NCBI GenBank assembly: GCA_002292815.1
Contig: DBBX01000028.1
Span: 205,773-269,772 of the forward strand
Direction of reading: 5' to 3'
Source: Thiotrichaceae bacterium UBA973
GTDB taxonomy: Bacteria > Pseudomonadota > Gammaproteobacteria > Eutrophobiales > Eutrophobiaceae
DNA length: 64,000 nucleotides
The translations under genes were made by a program, and so were the position numbers. The notes beneath the pieces are model-generated. The model saw only the letters and a program-made list of their open reading frames with translations. It searched no databases and had not been told where the DNA came from. Below are positions 50,460 to 59,930 of the stretch, one piece after another. The stretch's first letter is position 1; each line of letters starts with the position of its first letter.

Positions 50460-53400
50460 CTACCCAAGAAGATCTTCAGCTTGTTTGCGCTGCTCATCAT
50501 TTCCATTAGCCATAACTTCATCCAGAATGATCTTAGCACTGTCTTTATCGCCTAATTCCACATAGGCCTTCGCAAGATCCAACTTGGTAGCAATTTCATC
50601 TTCTGCGCTTTGCTCTTCAGGTTGTGCTGCCCTTGGTACAAATACAGTATGTTCATCATCATCATCGTCATCATCCAAATCAACACTTTTGGGTATTTCA
50701 ACCGTTTCATCAAGTCCGATACTGATATCATCTTCTAACGACACCTCTGGGCTGTCATCTTCCATAGTTAATTCAAAATCCATACCCGCACTATCAACCT
50801 GAGCCGTTTCAGCTTCAGATGCTATATCCATGTCTAACTCTAGTTCAGGTGTTTCATCAGTTGTTTCTGCTGAAAGGTCAAGTTCTATGCCCTCGTCTTC
50901 ACCCATGTCAAAATCAAGTGAAATCTCGCCTTCATCTTCTGCATCAAATTTAATCGGCTCATCTTCTCCTGGTACTTCCAAGCCAATATCTAAAGCATCA
51001 TCTCCTGCTTCAGATGATTCTTCTAATTCAGGCACACCAAGATCTATTTCTAAACCAGCATCCTCTGGCTCGCTTGCTTCAATTTCAAGGCTTTCTTCAT
51101 CATCATTAGAGCCAAGATCGAAATCAAGTACATTATCATCATCACTTGCTGGAGTTCCTGCTATTGACTCATCAACAGCAGCGTCCATATCAAACTCTAG
51201 AGCTTCATTCTCTTCTGGAATATCAATCTCAAAACTTTCTGCTTCAGGCTCTATATTAAGGCCAAGTAGCTCAGAACTATCCGCACCAGCGCTTGTAGCA
51301 GCAGTCACATCTAACAAATCTTCTTCAGAATCTAAGTCAAGATTGGCAGCCGAAGTCACATCCAATAAATCCTCATCTGAGGATTCCTCACTCGCGGTCA
51401 AATCAAGTAGATCGTCACCACCAGCACTAGAAATATCAAGCACATCGTCAGGTTCTTCATTTGAAATATTATCAACATCTTCGAGACCCACAGCAGCAGT
51501 CACATCCAGGATGTCTTCACCATCGTCTGATGCGGTTATATCTAAGACACCTTCACCTTCATCAGATGCGGTGATATCTAGCATGCCTTCATCATCTGAA
51601 GATTCCTCAGCACCGCCTATATCAAAATCAAGACCTGCGTCTTCGTTTCCTGCTTCTTCATCAGCGGTAACATCAACAAACCCACCGGTGTTATCTGCAT
51701 CTGTATCATCGTCTTCATCATCCGCGCCTTCTTCAAACAGCGCTCGATTAGGAGACATTTCTGACCACATAGCGACAGCCATATTCCAATGCTCGTTAGC
51801 TTCGCCAAATTTATCATGTAAAATTTTGGCTTCTTCCTCATAACTTTTCTTATTGCCTGAGGTATAGAATACCTCCAGTAATTTCGTGTGATACTCAGCA
51901 TTTTCAGGGGTATCATTTATCGCATTACGTACAAATTCTTCAGCTTGGTCGAATTGTTCAAAGGCAAGATAAGTATTAACTTCTTGCATGGGGTCTTCAT
52001 CAGGCTCTTCTTCTTCGATTGGAGCTGCTGCTTCGACTATTGGTGCAGCTTCCTCTTCTATATCCAGCTCTACTGACGCTTCAGGCATTGCCGTTTCAGC
52101 TTCTGAATCTGGCGGTAATACAGTCACCGCTTCTGAATCTGGCACTTCATCACCAGTTGCACCCAAATCACCTGAATCAAAATCAGGAAACGCTTCTTCC
52201 GTCATTGCCTCTACATCTATAGTTTCAGCCGGCTCTTTCCTGAATTTCATTATTACAATAATCAGAATTAGTAGAACAAGAACACCAGCGACTGCCATTC
52301 CTACCATAGGATTACCAAGTAAAAATTCTTTCGCTTTGCCTAAGTATTGATTGAGCATGCCATCAGAACTTGATGCAGGTTCAGTTTCAATTACATCAAT
52401 AACTTCCTCTTCATCTTCGACTAGCATTTCTTCTTCCGCAGCTTCCATTGCGGTTTCTTCTACAGCCTCTTCCTCATCTTCTAAAACAGCTTCCTCTTCA
52501 ACTTCGGACACCATTTCTTCATCAGCTGAGCCAACTTCTTCCTCAGCCATGCCAGGTTCTTCAATCACCTGCCCTTGAAGTGCTGCTAGCTCATCATCTT
52601 TAAGCGACAACAAACGTTTAAGGTCATCGAGTAAAGCTTCAGATTCCTGTAAGCGATCCGTCAATTCCATATTTTCATTAGTTAATGCCTGAATGGATTC
52701 TTGAGCCAATATCAAGTCTTCGCCCTGTCCAGCGTCCACACTGGAGACTTGTTGTGTTGCTTCACCAGTCTCTTCTGCCCCTACTAGTTTTAATTCAGGA
52801 TCAGACTCAACAGCAGCTTCAGTAGAAGCCGTTGTTTCATCTGAAGTTGTCTCTGGTGATTCAGGAGCCGAGCTTACCTCAGGCCGTTCATTAACCGCGC
52901 TGGACAAATTATCTTTAATAGCGTCCCAGGCGGCATGTTGTGATTGTACTTCTGCTAAAGCCTGAGCATTAGAAAGCGCGTTAATCTCACTTTCAGTAGG
53001 CATACGTAGTATCTGGCCACGCTTTAAGCCATTTATGTTTTGATTAAAAAATGCTTCCGGGTTTGCGCGTAATAAGGCAGCCATCATTTGATTCACACTG
53101 ATCGCTGAAGCTGGGCGCATTGTTGATGCGATGGACCATAATGTATCCGACTGCTCTGTCGGACCATAATCACCACCCGAATAATTTATCTTTGGCGAGG
53201 CAGCTACTGGACTACTTGATGGCTCATATTCATTCGCGTATGTAACTTTATGATCTGGATCGTTGATAGTAACAGCTTCAACTGTTGGCTCAGCAATATA
53301 ACTAGTGGACTGATCCTGAGTAAATTCACTAGCGCGTGCATTAGGGTCGTATAGTGGAGGATCAAGTAAGACAGTATATTCACGGAATAATCGTCCATTA

Positions 53401-53741
53401 GACCAACTGACCTCTACCAAAAAATTTAAAAACGGTTCACGAATCGGTTGTTGACTGAAAACACGAATGTAATCGGGTCCATCGTCAGGAGAACGGCGTA
53501 AAGCAAACTTAAGTTTACTTAATATAAAAGGGCGATCAATTTTAGCTCTAGCAAAAGCTTCGCTATCAGCCAAACCAACAGTAAGTGAGTCAAGCTCATC
53601 TGCAGTAGGGGAAAGCAATTGAACTCTTGCATCAAATGGTTCATTTAATGCTGAATTTAAATCAAGATTACCTAAGCCTAGTGCATTAGCTAACATTGGA
53701 GCTAAAGCTAATAAGATGATGATATAAAGTTTACGTTTCAT
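50460..53741 (-). CDS. fimV: FimV family pilus/polar hub protein
   Basis: Inner-membrane, peptidoglycan-binding hub for type IV pili and polar organisation (1093 residues). I start at ATG 53741 (MKRKLYIIILLALAPM), a clear signal peptide. A longer frame begins at TTG 53783 but adds 14 residues lacking similarity. Domains: FimV N-domain (about 20-125), LysM-like segment (about 190-240, SDTLWSIASTMRP), coiled coil (about 340-385), acidic stretch, one membrane helix (GMAVAGVLVLLILIIVIMKF, near 480), TPR-like region, then a very acidic region with repeated LD(I/V)TA motifs. The end is the FimV C-terminal TPR (ATKLDLAKAYVELGDKDSAK). Confidence 0.94.
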   Translation of the reverse strand: MKRKLYIIILLALAPMLANALGLGNLDLNSALNEPFDARVQLLSPTADELDSLTVGLADSEAFARAKIDRPFILSKLKFALRRSPDDGPDYIRVFSQQPIREPFLNFLVEVSWSNGRLFREYTVLLDPPLYDPNARASEFTQDQSTSYIAEPTVEAVTINDPDHKVTYANEYEPSSSPVAASPKINYSGGDYGPTEQSDTLWSIASTMRPASAISVNQMMAALLRANPEAFFNQNINGLKRGQILRMPTESEINALSNAQALAEVQSQHAAWDAIKDNLSSAVNERPEVSSAPESPETTSDETTASTEAAVESDPELKLVGAEETGEATQQVSSVDAGQGEDLILAQESIQALTNENMELTDRLQESEALLDDLKRLLSLKDDELAALQGQVIEEPGMAEEEVGSADEEMVSEVEEEAVLEDEEEAVEETAMEAAEEEMLVEDEEEVIDVIETEPASSSDGMLNQYLGKAKEFLLGNPMVGMAVAGVLVLLILIIVIMKFRKEPAETIDVEAMTEEAFPDFDSGDLGATGDEVPDSEAVTVLPPDSEAETAMPEASVELDIEEEAAPIVEAAAPIEEEEPDEDPMQEVNTYLAFEQFDQAEEFVRNAINDTPENAEYHTKLLEVFYTSGNKKSYEEEAKILHDKFGEANEHWNMAVAMWSEMSPNRALFEEGADDEDDDTDADNTGGFVDVTADEEAGNEDAGLDFDIGGAEESSDDEGMLDITASDEGEGVLDITASDDGEDILDVTAAVGLEDVDNISNEEPDDVLDISSAGGDDLLDLTASEESSDEDLLDVTSAANLDLDSEEDLLDVTAATSAGADSSELLGLNIEPEAESFEIDIPEENEALEFDMDAAVDESIAGTPASDDDNVLDFDLGSNDDEESLEIEASEPEDAGLEIDLGVPELEESSEAGDDALDIGLEVPGEDEPIKFDAEDEGEISLDFDMGEDEGIELDLSAETTDETPELELDMDIASEAETAQVDSAGMDFELTMEDDSPEVSLEDDISIGLDETVEIPKSVDLDDDDDDDEHTVFVPRAAQPEEQSAEDEIATKLDLAKAYVELGDKDSAKIILDEVMANGNDEQRKQAEDLLG

Positions 53742-53779
53742 TTTTACTTCAATTTCCTTGAAATCAATTACGTGGCGGA

Positions 53780-54139
53780 TCAATTAAAAAAGCGTAGTCT
53801 CTGGCCACATGACCAAACAATATCTAATGTAAATTCGACAATGAGCTCTCGAACAACATCACTACTGGTTATCTTGAGTTTATTTACCCCACCATTATTT
53901 AATATTTCGAATTTCAACTGGTATTGGGAAGTATAATTTTCAACTGATTGTGTTAACTCAACCTTGAGATCATCTAAATCGGCTGCATCGTTCGCTTTCA
54001 ACTTAATTCTGGCATCAAGTGGTTGATTTAAATAAGATTTTAACTCGGCCTCAGACAACGCTAGTGAATAGCCTGAAACAGCATAGAAGCCCAAAAAAGA
54101 GAACATCAAGAGCTTAAATAATATTTTGTATACACCCAT
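53780..54139 (-). CDS. FimV N-domain paralogue, frameshifted near its end
   Basis: A 119-residue exported protein with signal peptide (about 1-26) followed by a FimV-type N-domain (ALSEAELKSYLNQPLDARIKL), directly upstream of fimV. The domain normally ends with W-x-x-G-R-x-x-R-E-Y-x-x-L-L-D-P-P. Here the frame reads DIVWSCGQRLRFFN and stops, but an alternate frame of the same bases reads RDYAFLIDPPRN and stops at 53764. The match to the family pattern implies a one-base change near 53810. Either a recent frameshift or a sequence error; the rest of the domain is intact. Confidence 0.75.
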   Translation of the reverse strand: MGVYKILFKLLMFSFLGFYAVSGYSLALSEAELKSYLNQPLDARIKLKANDAADLDDLKVELTQSVENYTSQYQLKFEILNNGGVNKLKITSSDVVRELIVEFTLDIVWSCGQRLRFFN

Positions 54140-54295
54140 CAGTTTATACGCTATGTTATTGTTTTATATATTAAATATATTTCCTGCTACTACAAATTTT
54201 CACATATTCTTAAATGTAATTAACCACTATTTGCAATCGATTTTCAGCACTTTTTAACTTGCGAATGTCCTTTACATATAACCGATAACTATAGT

Positions 54296-55321
54296 TTATA
54301 AGTAGTGTTTTACCAGAATTTCAGCGATTTGAACACTATTTAATGCAGCCCCTTTCCGGACATTATCTGAAACCACCCACATGTTCAGGCCACGGGGGTG
54401 TGAAATGTCTTCTCGAATACGCCCAACAAAAACAGGATCCTCGCCTGCTGCTTCTGTTACTGCTGTCGGATAGCCCCCATCTGCATGCTCATCAATCACT
54501 GTTACTCCTGGCATTTCTTTAAGCAATTTTATGGCCGTGGCCACATCAATCTTATCTTTAGTCTCAATATGAATAGCTTCAGAATGTCCATAAAAAACGG
54601 GTACTCTTACCGCAGTCGGATTTACTTGAATCGATTCATCTTCAAATATTTTTCTGGTCTCCCAAACCATCTTCATTTCTTCTTTGGTATAACCATTGTC
54701 CTGAAAAACATCGATATGGGGTAAGACATTAAACGCGATTTGCTTTGGGTAAACCTTACATTCAACATCTTTCATACTGAGCAGATTCGCAGTCTGTCTG
54801 GCGAGTTCTTCCATCGCATCTTTACCCGTCCCTGAAACAGCTTGATAGGTACAAACATTGATTCGCTCTATACCGACCGCATCATGTATTGGTTTTAACG
54901 CGACCATCATTTGAATCGTTGAACAATTTGGATTGGCGATAATTCCTCTATTTTTATAGTCCGCAATAGCATGTGGGTTTACTTCAGGCACAACCAAGGG
55001 AATATCATCGTCATAACGAAATTGAGATGTGTTATCCACGACAACACAACCGGCCTCAGCCGCACGTGGCGCATGAATAGCAGACACCGATGCGCCAGGT
55101 GAAAATAGAGCTATTTGCACCTTGCTAAAATCAAAGTGTTCAAGGTCTTCAACGACTAAATGTGTAGCTTTAAAAGGAATTCTTTTACCCGCTGATCGAC
55201 TGCTCGCAAGGGCATAAACCTCTCCAACAGGAAAGTCACGCTGTTCTAATATAGAAAGCATCGTCTCACCCACCGCGCCAGTGGCACCGACTACTGCAAC
55301 ATTGAATTTTTTATCTGTCAT
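54296..55321 (-). CDS. asd: Aspartate-semialdehyde dehydrogenase
   Basis: Second enzyme of the aspartate pathway, leading to lysine/DAP, threonine and methionine. NADP-binding VVGATGAVGETML near the N-terminus; catalytic Cys in ANPNCSTIQMMVAL (about 131); His in VPVFYGHSEAIHIET. Length 341, of the Pseudomonas/Gram-positive class rather than the E. coli class (367). Follows leuB by 24 bases, in the conserved leuB-asd-fimV order. Confidence 0.97.
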   Translation of the reverse strand: MTDKKFNVAVVGATGAVGETMLSILEQRDFPVGEVYALASSRSAGKRIPFKATHLVVEDLEHFDFSKVQIALFSPGASVSAIHAPRAAEAGCVVVDNTSQFRYDDDIPLVVPEVNPHAIADYKNRGIIANPNCSTIQMMVALKPIHDAVGIERINVCTYQAVSGTGKDAMEELARQTANLLSMKDVECKVYPKQIAFNVLPHIDVFQDNGYTKEEMKMVWETRKIFEDESIQVNPTAVRVPVFYGHSEAIHIETKDKIDVATAIKLLKEMPGVTVIDEHADGGYPTAVTEAAGEDPVFVGRIREDISHPRGLNMWVVSDNVRKGAALNSVQIAEILVKHYL

Positions 55322-55345
55322 GATTCTTCATCAAACTATCATTGA

Positions 55346-56431
55346 TTAACTTAATGATGATAAGGCCTTAACAACCGCATCACCCATAGCATCTGTTCCA
55401 ACGCATTGCGTATCGACAGAATGAATATCTTTAGTTCGCAAGCCATCGGTTAATACCTGACTTACGGCCTGTTCTATATGATCAGCCAATTGCACTTCTA
55501 CAAGTGAATAGCGTAATAACATCGATAATGACAATATCGTCGCTAGGGGATTGGCAACATCTTGTCCTGCTATATCCGGTGCCGAACCATGAATGGGCTC
55601 GTACATACCACTGCCATCACTCGCTAATGAAGCAGACGGCAACATACCAATAGAACCAGTTAGCATCGATGCTAAATCAGAAAGTACATCACCGAATAAA
55701 TTCGTAGTTAATATGACATCGAATTGCTTCGGTGTACGCACCAATTGCATCGCTGCGTTATCGACATACATATGTTCTAGTTCAATATCTGGGTAATCCT
55801 TGGCAATCTCGGTTACCACCTCTCGCCATAATTCAGTCGCTTCTAAAACATTCGCCTTATCTACCGAACAAACACGACCTTGGCGCTTACCCGCAACATC
55901 AAAGGCAACGCGTGCGATACGTTCGATTTCGTTTTCGCTATAAACCAGTGTGTTAAAGCCCTCTCGCTGTCCGTCGTCAAGCGTACGGATACCACGTGGC
56001 TCACCAAAGTAAATGCCTCCAGTGAGTTCTCTAACAATCATAATATCAAGATTGCTCACATACTCTTCTTTCAAACTAGAGGCCGCAGCTAACTGTGGAA
56101 ATAAAACAGCAGGGCGAAGGTTGCCGAACAAACCTAATGCCGAGCGAATGGCTAATAAGCCACGTTCTGGCCGCAATGGACGATCTATAGCTTCCCATTT
56201 AGGACCACCTACAGCACCGAGTAAAACGGCAGCAGATTCTTTAGCTTTTACTAACGTTTCATCTGGCAATGGAACCCCTGTTGCATCAACCGCACAGCCG
56301 CCTAATAAACCATGATCAAGCTCGACTTTCAGTCCACGCTCAGCGATCAAATAAGCCAACACTTTTTCGGCCTGAGCAACAATCTCAGGACCAATACCGT
56401 CACCCGGTAGAATTAAGATTTTTTTCGTCAC
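55346..56431 (-). CDS. leuB: 3-isopropylmalate dehydrogenase
   Basis: Leucine biosynthesis oxidoreductase. LPGDGIGPEIVAQAEK at the start, LLGAVGGPKWE, RPERGLLAIRSALGLFGNLRP (substrate Arg residues), VDKANVLEATELWREVV and SDLASMLTGSIGMLPSASL are all present. Length 361 matches the family. The usual leuC-leuD neighbours are not upstream; an EamA transporter gene is 88 bases away instead. Confidence 0.98.
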   Translation of the reverse strand: MTKKILILPGDGIGPEIVAQAEKVLAYLIAERGLKVELDHGLLGGCAVDATGVPLPDETLVKAKESAAVLLGAVGGPKWEAIDRPLRPERGLLAIRSALGLFGNLRPAVLFPQLAAASSLKEEYVSNLDIMIVRELTGGIYFGEPRGIRTLDDGQREGFNTLVYSENEIERIARVAFDVAGKRQGRVCSVDKANVLEATELWREVVTEIAKDYPDIELEHMYVDNAAMQLVRTPKQFDVILTTNLFGDVLSDLASMLTGSIGMLPSASLASDGSGMYEPIHGSAPDIAGQDVANPLATILSLSMLLRYSLVEVQLADHIEQAVSQVLTDGLRTKDIHSVDTQCVGTDAMGDAVVKALSSLS

Positions 56432-56519
56432 GTTCTAGTAAATTCCAAGTAAGAGAAACACGCTATTTTTAACGGGCGCAAAGGATACATGATCATTAAG
56501 TCAGGGACTAATGCTGCGG

Positions 56520-57455
56520 CTAGATTTTGTAGGCTAAATCGTGTTTTTTTCTTTTAAAAACGCTAATAAGGCCTGCAGAAACGATTAAAAAACCGCCTAT
56601 GTATTCAAAATCACCCACGGTCTCGTTAGTCAACCATGCCGCAGAGACAGCACCAGCGATAATCTCAAGCAAGAAGATTACCGAGGATCGCTGTATCGGG
56701 AGATAAGTCACACCGTATTGCGCGGTCCAGGTCAAAACAAACATGGTAGGAAATCCAATCAAAAAAGCCAGCAGACCTGAATTATGTGAGATCTCTGGTG
56801 GGGGTGCCGACTTGGTGAAAATTATCCCGAGTATTGTCAAAATGATAACACCGATCCATGAGACGCCAATCTTTAACGCGACAGGGGCTTCACCAATCTT
56901 CCTCACAATAATATTGTTAATAGCAAATGCCATTCCAGATGTAATAGCAAAAAGGTCCGCCCGACTAAGCTCGCTGCCTAAAAATAAATCGGTATCCCAG
57001 AGCATTAACACCGCACCCGTCATGGCTAAGATAAGTGCAATCAACCCTGTTTTAGTTAGCCGTTCATGAAGAATAAAGACCGCTAATAAGATTGCCCAAA
57101 TCGGTGACAGATAAAATAGTAATAATACGCGAACGACTTCGCCTTCTAGCATCGCGAGGATAAATGCTAAATTAGTCCAACCGGCAAAGAGACCAAGTAA
57201 AAGATATTCAAGTCTATGTTTTGAAAAATCAGCGCGGGCATTAATGCATCCGGGAATTAAGATAAGCATGGCTGAACAAAAGATAATCAATGTCGACCAC
57301 AATCCCGGGACACCCATCTCTTCCAATAATCTCAGCGGATACCAAAATACGCCCCAAAGTAACGCGGCCGTCATACAACAGAATGCAGGAAAGTGTTGTG
57401 AACGTGGTTGGGATGAAAGAGTTGATAGCATATACTTACCTGCTTTTTTCATCAT
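56520..57455 (-). CDS. EamA/DMT-family transporter
   Basis: A 311-residue inner-membrane transporter with ten predicted helices in two EamA repeats (about 20-155 and 165-300). Typical phrases are ALLWGVFWYPLRLLEEMG in the first repeat and AITSGMAFAINNIIVRKI, starting the second. Substrate not predictable; relatives export amino acids or metabolites. Divergent from dapC across 27 bases, so the two promoters must overlap. Confidence 0.88.
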   Translation of the reverse strand: MMKKAGKYMLSTLSSQPRSQHFPAFCCMTAALLWGVFWYPLRLLEEMGVPGLWSTLIIFCSAMLILIPGCINARADFSKHRLEYLLLGLFAGWTNLAFILAMLEGEVVRVLLLFYLSPIWAILLAVFILHERLTKTGLIALILAMTGAVLMLWDTDLFLGSELSRADLFAITSGMAFAINNIIVRKIGEAPVALKIGVSWIGVIILTILGIIFTKSAPPPEISHNSGLLAFLIGFPTMFVLTWTAQYGVTYLPIQRSSVIFLLEIIAGAVSAAWLTNETVGDFEYIGGFLIVSAGLISVFKRKKHDLAYKI

Positions 57456-57482
57456 TAATTAACAAAACATTACCTTTTATCA

Positions 57483-58685
57483 ATGAACCCTGGATTGGAA
57501 AACTGTCATGCATACCCGTTTGAGAAGCTCACGAAGTTACTCGAAGGTGTCACTATTAACCCGAATAAGTCCGCTATTAGCCTCGCTATTGGCGAACCCA
57601 AGCACCCTACACCAGAGTTTATATTAGATACACTAAAATCTAATATAGGTGATGTCGCGAGCTATCCAACAACACGTGGCATAGATGAGCTGCGTAGTAC
57701 GATAGCGACTTGGTTGTGCGAACGATTCAATCTACCAACGAAATCAATAGATATAGATAAAAATATATTACCGGTTAACGGCACACGCGAAGCATTGTTT
57801 GCTATTGCCCAAACAGTAATAAATAAATCGGGGGAAACACCGATTGTTGTTCTACCCAATCCATTTTATCAAATCTATGAAGGGGCAGCTTTATTAGCTG
57901 GCGCAGAACCTTATTATCTCAACTGCTCAGAAGATAAGAATTTCATTCCTGATTTTTCAACCGTCCCTGACAATATATGGCAACGTTGCCAACTGGTTTA
58001 TCTCTGCTCACCCGGCAATCCTAGTGGTGCCGTTGTTGATATCGACACAGTAAAACAATTATTAACACTCGCAGAAAAATACAATTTTGTGGTTGCCTCC
58101 GATGAATGTTATTCAGAAATTTATCAAGATGAAGCACAAGCGCCAATTGGATTATTGGAGTGCGCAAATAAACTGGGTAATACAGACTATAAACGCTGTC
58201 TAGTTTTTCATAGTCTATCTAAACGCTCAAATGTTCCTGGGTTACGCTCAGGCTTTGTCGCTGGTGATAGTGAATTGATCGCTAGTTTCCTAAGATATCG
58301 CACCTATCACGGTTCTGCGATGCCACTACACACACAAAAAGCCAGTATTGCTGCATGGAACGACGAAGAACATGTAATACAAAACAGAGCCCAATATCGA
58401 CAGAAATTCACTAAAGTTTGCGACATACTTAGTCCGGTATTGATGGTCAGTGCACCCGCTGCCAGTTTCTATCTCTGGCCCAAACTGCCGGGTTCGGATG
58501 CAGACTTTGCAAGAAATTTACTTACAAGCGAGAATGTCAAAGTATTACCTGGCTCTTATCTGTCCCGTGATATAAATGGCATAAACCCCGGCGCCAAACG
58601 CGTACGCATTGCTCTGGTAGCAGAACTCGCAGAATGCATAGAGGCCGCAAACCGAATAAAACAATTTATACAAACCACATATTAA
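57483..58685 (+). CDS. dapC: Succinyldiaminopimelate transaminase
   Basis: PLP-dependent class-I aminotransferase of the lysine/DAP succinylase branch. The start MNPGLENCHAYPFEKLTKLL is the usual DapC opening. The PLP Lys is in HSLSKRSNVPGLRSGF (about 245); CSPGNPSGAV and ASDECYSEIY are family marks. Length 400. No strong ribosome site precedes the ATG at 57483. The adjacent dapD gene (17 bases later) supports this over other aminotransferases. Confidence 0.93.
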   Translation: MNPGLENCHAYPFEKLTKLLEGVTINPNKSAISLAIGEPKHPTPEFILDTLKSNIGDVASYPTTRGIDELRSTIATWLCERFNLPTKSIDIDKNILPVNGTREALFAIAQTVINKSGETPIVVLPNPFYQIYEGAALLAGAEPYYLNCSEDKNFIPDFSTVPDNIWQRCQLVYLCSPGNPSGAVVDIDTVKQLLTLAEKYNFVVASDECYSEIYQDEAQAPIGLLECANKLGNTDYKRCLVFHSLSKRSNVPGLRSGFVAGDSELIASFLRYRTYHGSAMPLHTQKASIAAWNDEEHVIQNRAQYRQKFTKVCDILSPVLMVSAPAASFYLWPKLPGSDADFARNLLTSENVKVLPGSYLSRDINGINPGAKRVRIALVAELAECIEAANRIKQFIQTTY

Positions 58686-58702
58686 TATTTTAGGAAATAC
58701 AC

Positions 58703-59524
58703 ATGAGCGATATAGAAAACTTAATTAATGATGCATTTGAAAACCGCGCCGAAATCGAAGTTGATTCAGCAAACAAAGAAATCAAAGATGCAGTAGAAGA
58801 CATCATCTTAAAACTGGATAGCGGACAATTACGTATCGCTGAAAAGAAAGAGGGTGAATGGGTTGTAAACCAGTGGTTGAAAAAAGCCGTACTGCTTTCT
58901 TTTATCCTTGAAAACAATGTCGTTATGGAAGGTGGTCTAACAAACTACTACGATAAGGTGCCAAATAAATTTTACGGTTACACAAAGACAAACTTCATCG
59001 AAACCGGTGCACGTGTCGTGCCTAACGCAACCGTAAGACGCGGTAGCTATATCGGACAAAACGTTGTCTTGATGCCAAGCTTTGTTAATATCGGTGCTTA
59101 TGTCGATAGTGGCACGATGGTCGATACTTGGGCAACTGTTGGCTCATGCGCACAAATCGGTAAAAACGTGCACCTCTCAGGTGGCGTTGGTATCGGTGGT
59201 GTACTTGAACCCTTACAAGCCAACCCAACCATTATCGAAGACAACTGCTTTATCGGCGCACGTTCAGAAGTTGTTGAAGGTGTAATAGTCGGACAAGGTT
59301 CTGTTATTTCCATGGGTGTTTACCTTGGTCAAAGCACGCGTATCTTTGATCGAGCTACCGGTGAAGTCACCTACGGTTATATCCCACCAGGCTCAGTAGT
59401 CGTGTCAGGTAACCTGCCTTCGAATGATGGTACATACAGTTTGTATTGTGCGGTCATCGTTAAGACAGTTGATGAAAAGACCTTAAGTAAAGTCGGTATC
59501 AATGAAATCTTACGTGACGTTTAA
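58703..59524 (+). CDS. dapD: Tetrahydrodipicolinate N-succinyltransferase
   Basis: Trimeric left-handed beta-helix enzyme of lysine/DAP synthesis. The hexapeptide-repeat core (about 100-230) has GTMVDTWATVGSCAQIGKNV, LSGGVGIGGVLEPLQANPTI and GARSEVVEGVIVGQGSVISM. The N-terminal helical domain (about 1-95) is present. Length 273 (E. coli 274). AGGAAA is nine bases before the ATG. Confidence 0.98.
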   Translation: MSDIENLINDAFENRAEIEVDSANKEIKDAVEDIILKLDSGQLRIAEKKEGEWVVNQWLKKAVLLSFILENNVVMEGGLTNYYDKVPNKFYGYTKTNFIETGARVVPNATVRRGSYIGQNVVLMPSFVNIGAYVDSGTMVDTWATVGSCAQIGKNVHLSGGVGIGGVLEPLQANPTIIEDNCFIGARSEVVEGVIVGQGSVISMGVYLGQSTRIFDRATGEVTYGYIPPGSVVVSGNLPSNDGTYSLYCAVIVKTVDEKTLSKVGINEILRDV

Positions 59525-59536
59525 AAAGTTAAAGTA

Positions 59537-59884
59537 ATGTCAGTAACACTCTATGGCATAAAAAACTGCGACACGGTTAAAAAGGCACGGAAATGGTTAG
59601 ACGCCAATTCCGTGCCATATGCCTTTCATGACTTCCGCGCAGACGGTATCGACAAATCTCTCATTAATAGTTTTTTGAAACAAATCGATGTTGAAGTATT
59701 GATCAATAAACGCGGTACAACCTGGCGTAAATTATCTGACAAAGAAAAAGAGATTAAGAATAAGACACAAGCTGTAACGTTAATGCTCGAGAACCCGGCA
59801 ATCATTAAACGACCCGTGTTGGATGTAAATAAAACGTTAGCTGTTGGCTTTAGTGAAGAGAGTTATAAATCGATTAAGTTTTAA
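59537..59884 (+). CDS. ArsC/Spx-family protein (YffB-like)
   Basis: A 115-residue thioredoxin-fold protein of the ArsC superfamily. The N-terminal GIKNCDTVKKARKWLD has a single Cys11 in the C-x-x-x-x-K/R position seen in ArsC relatives; NKRGTTWRKL and NPAIIKRPVLD follow. This matches the YffB group, found next to the dapC/D/E genes in many gammaproteobacteria; its role is unproven and it need not be an arsenate reductase. It starts 12 bases after dapD. Confidence 0.9.
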   Translation: MSVTLYGIKNCDTVKKARKWLDANSVPYAFHDFRADGIDKSLINSFLKQIDVEVLINKRGTTWRKLSDKEKEIKNKTQAVTLMLENPAIIKRPVLDVNKTLAVGFSEESYKSIKF

Positions 59885-59930
59885 CGGCTGCTTTCGGCCA
59901 AAAGTGGATGAATGGTTCTCACATATTAAA

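Noticed and set aside
50830..51843. Long + strand open frame (337 codons) opposite fimV, Ser-rich
   Set aside because: It mirrors the acidic Asp/Glu codons of fimV; the low-complexity Ser product, lack of a ribosome site and full overlap with a real gene show it is a shadow.
53742..53783. TTG start of fimV adding 14 residues
   Set aside because: It would put a charged stretch before the signal peptide; the ATG at 53741 gives a normal one.
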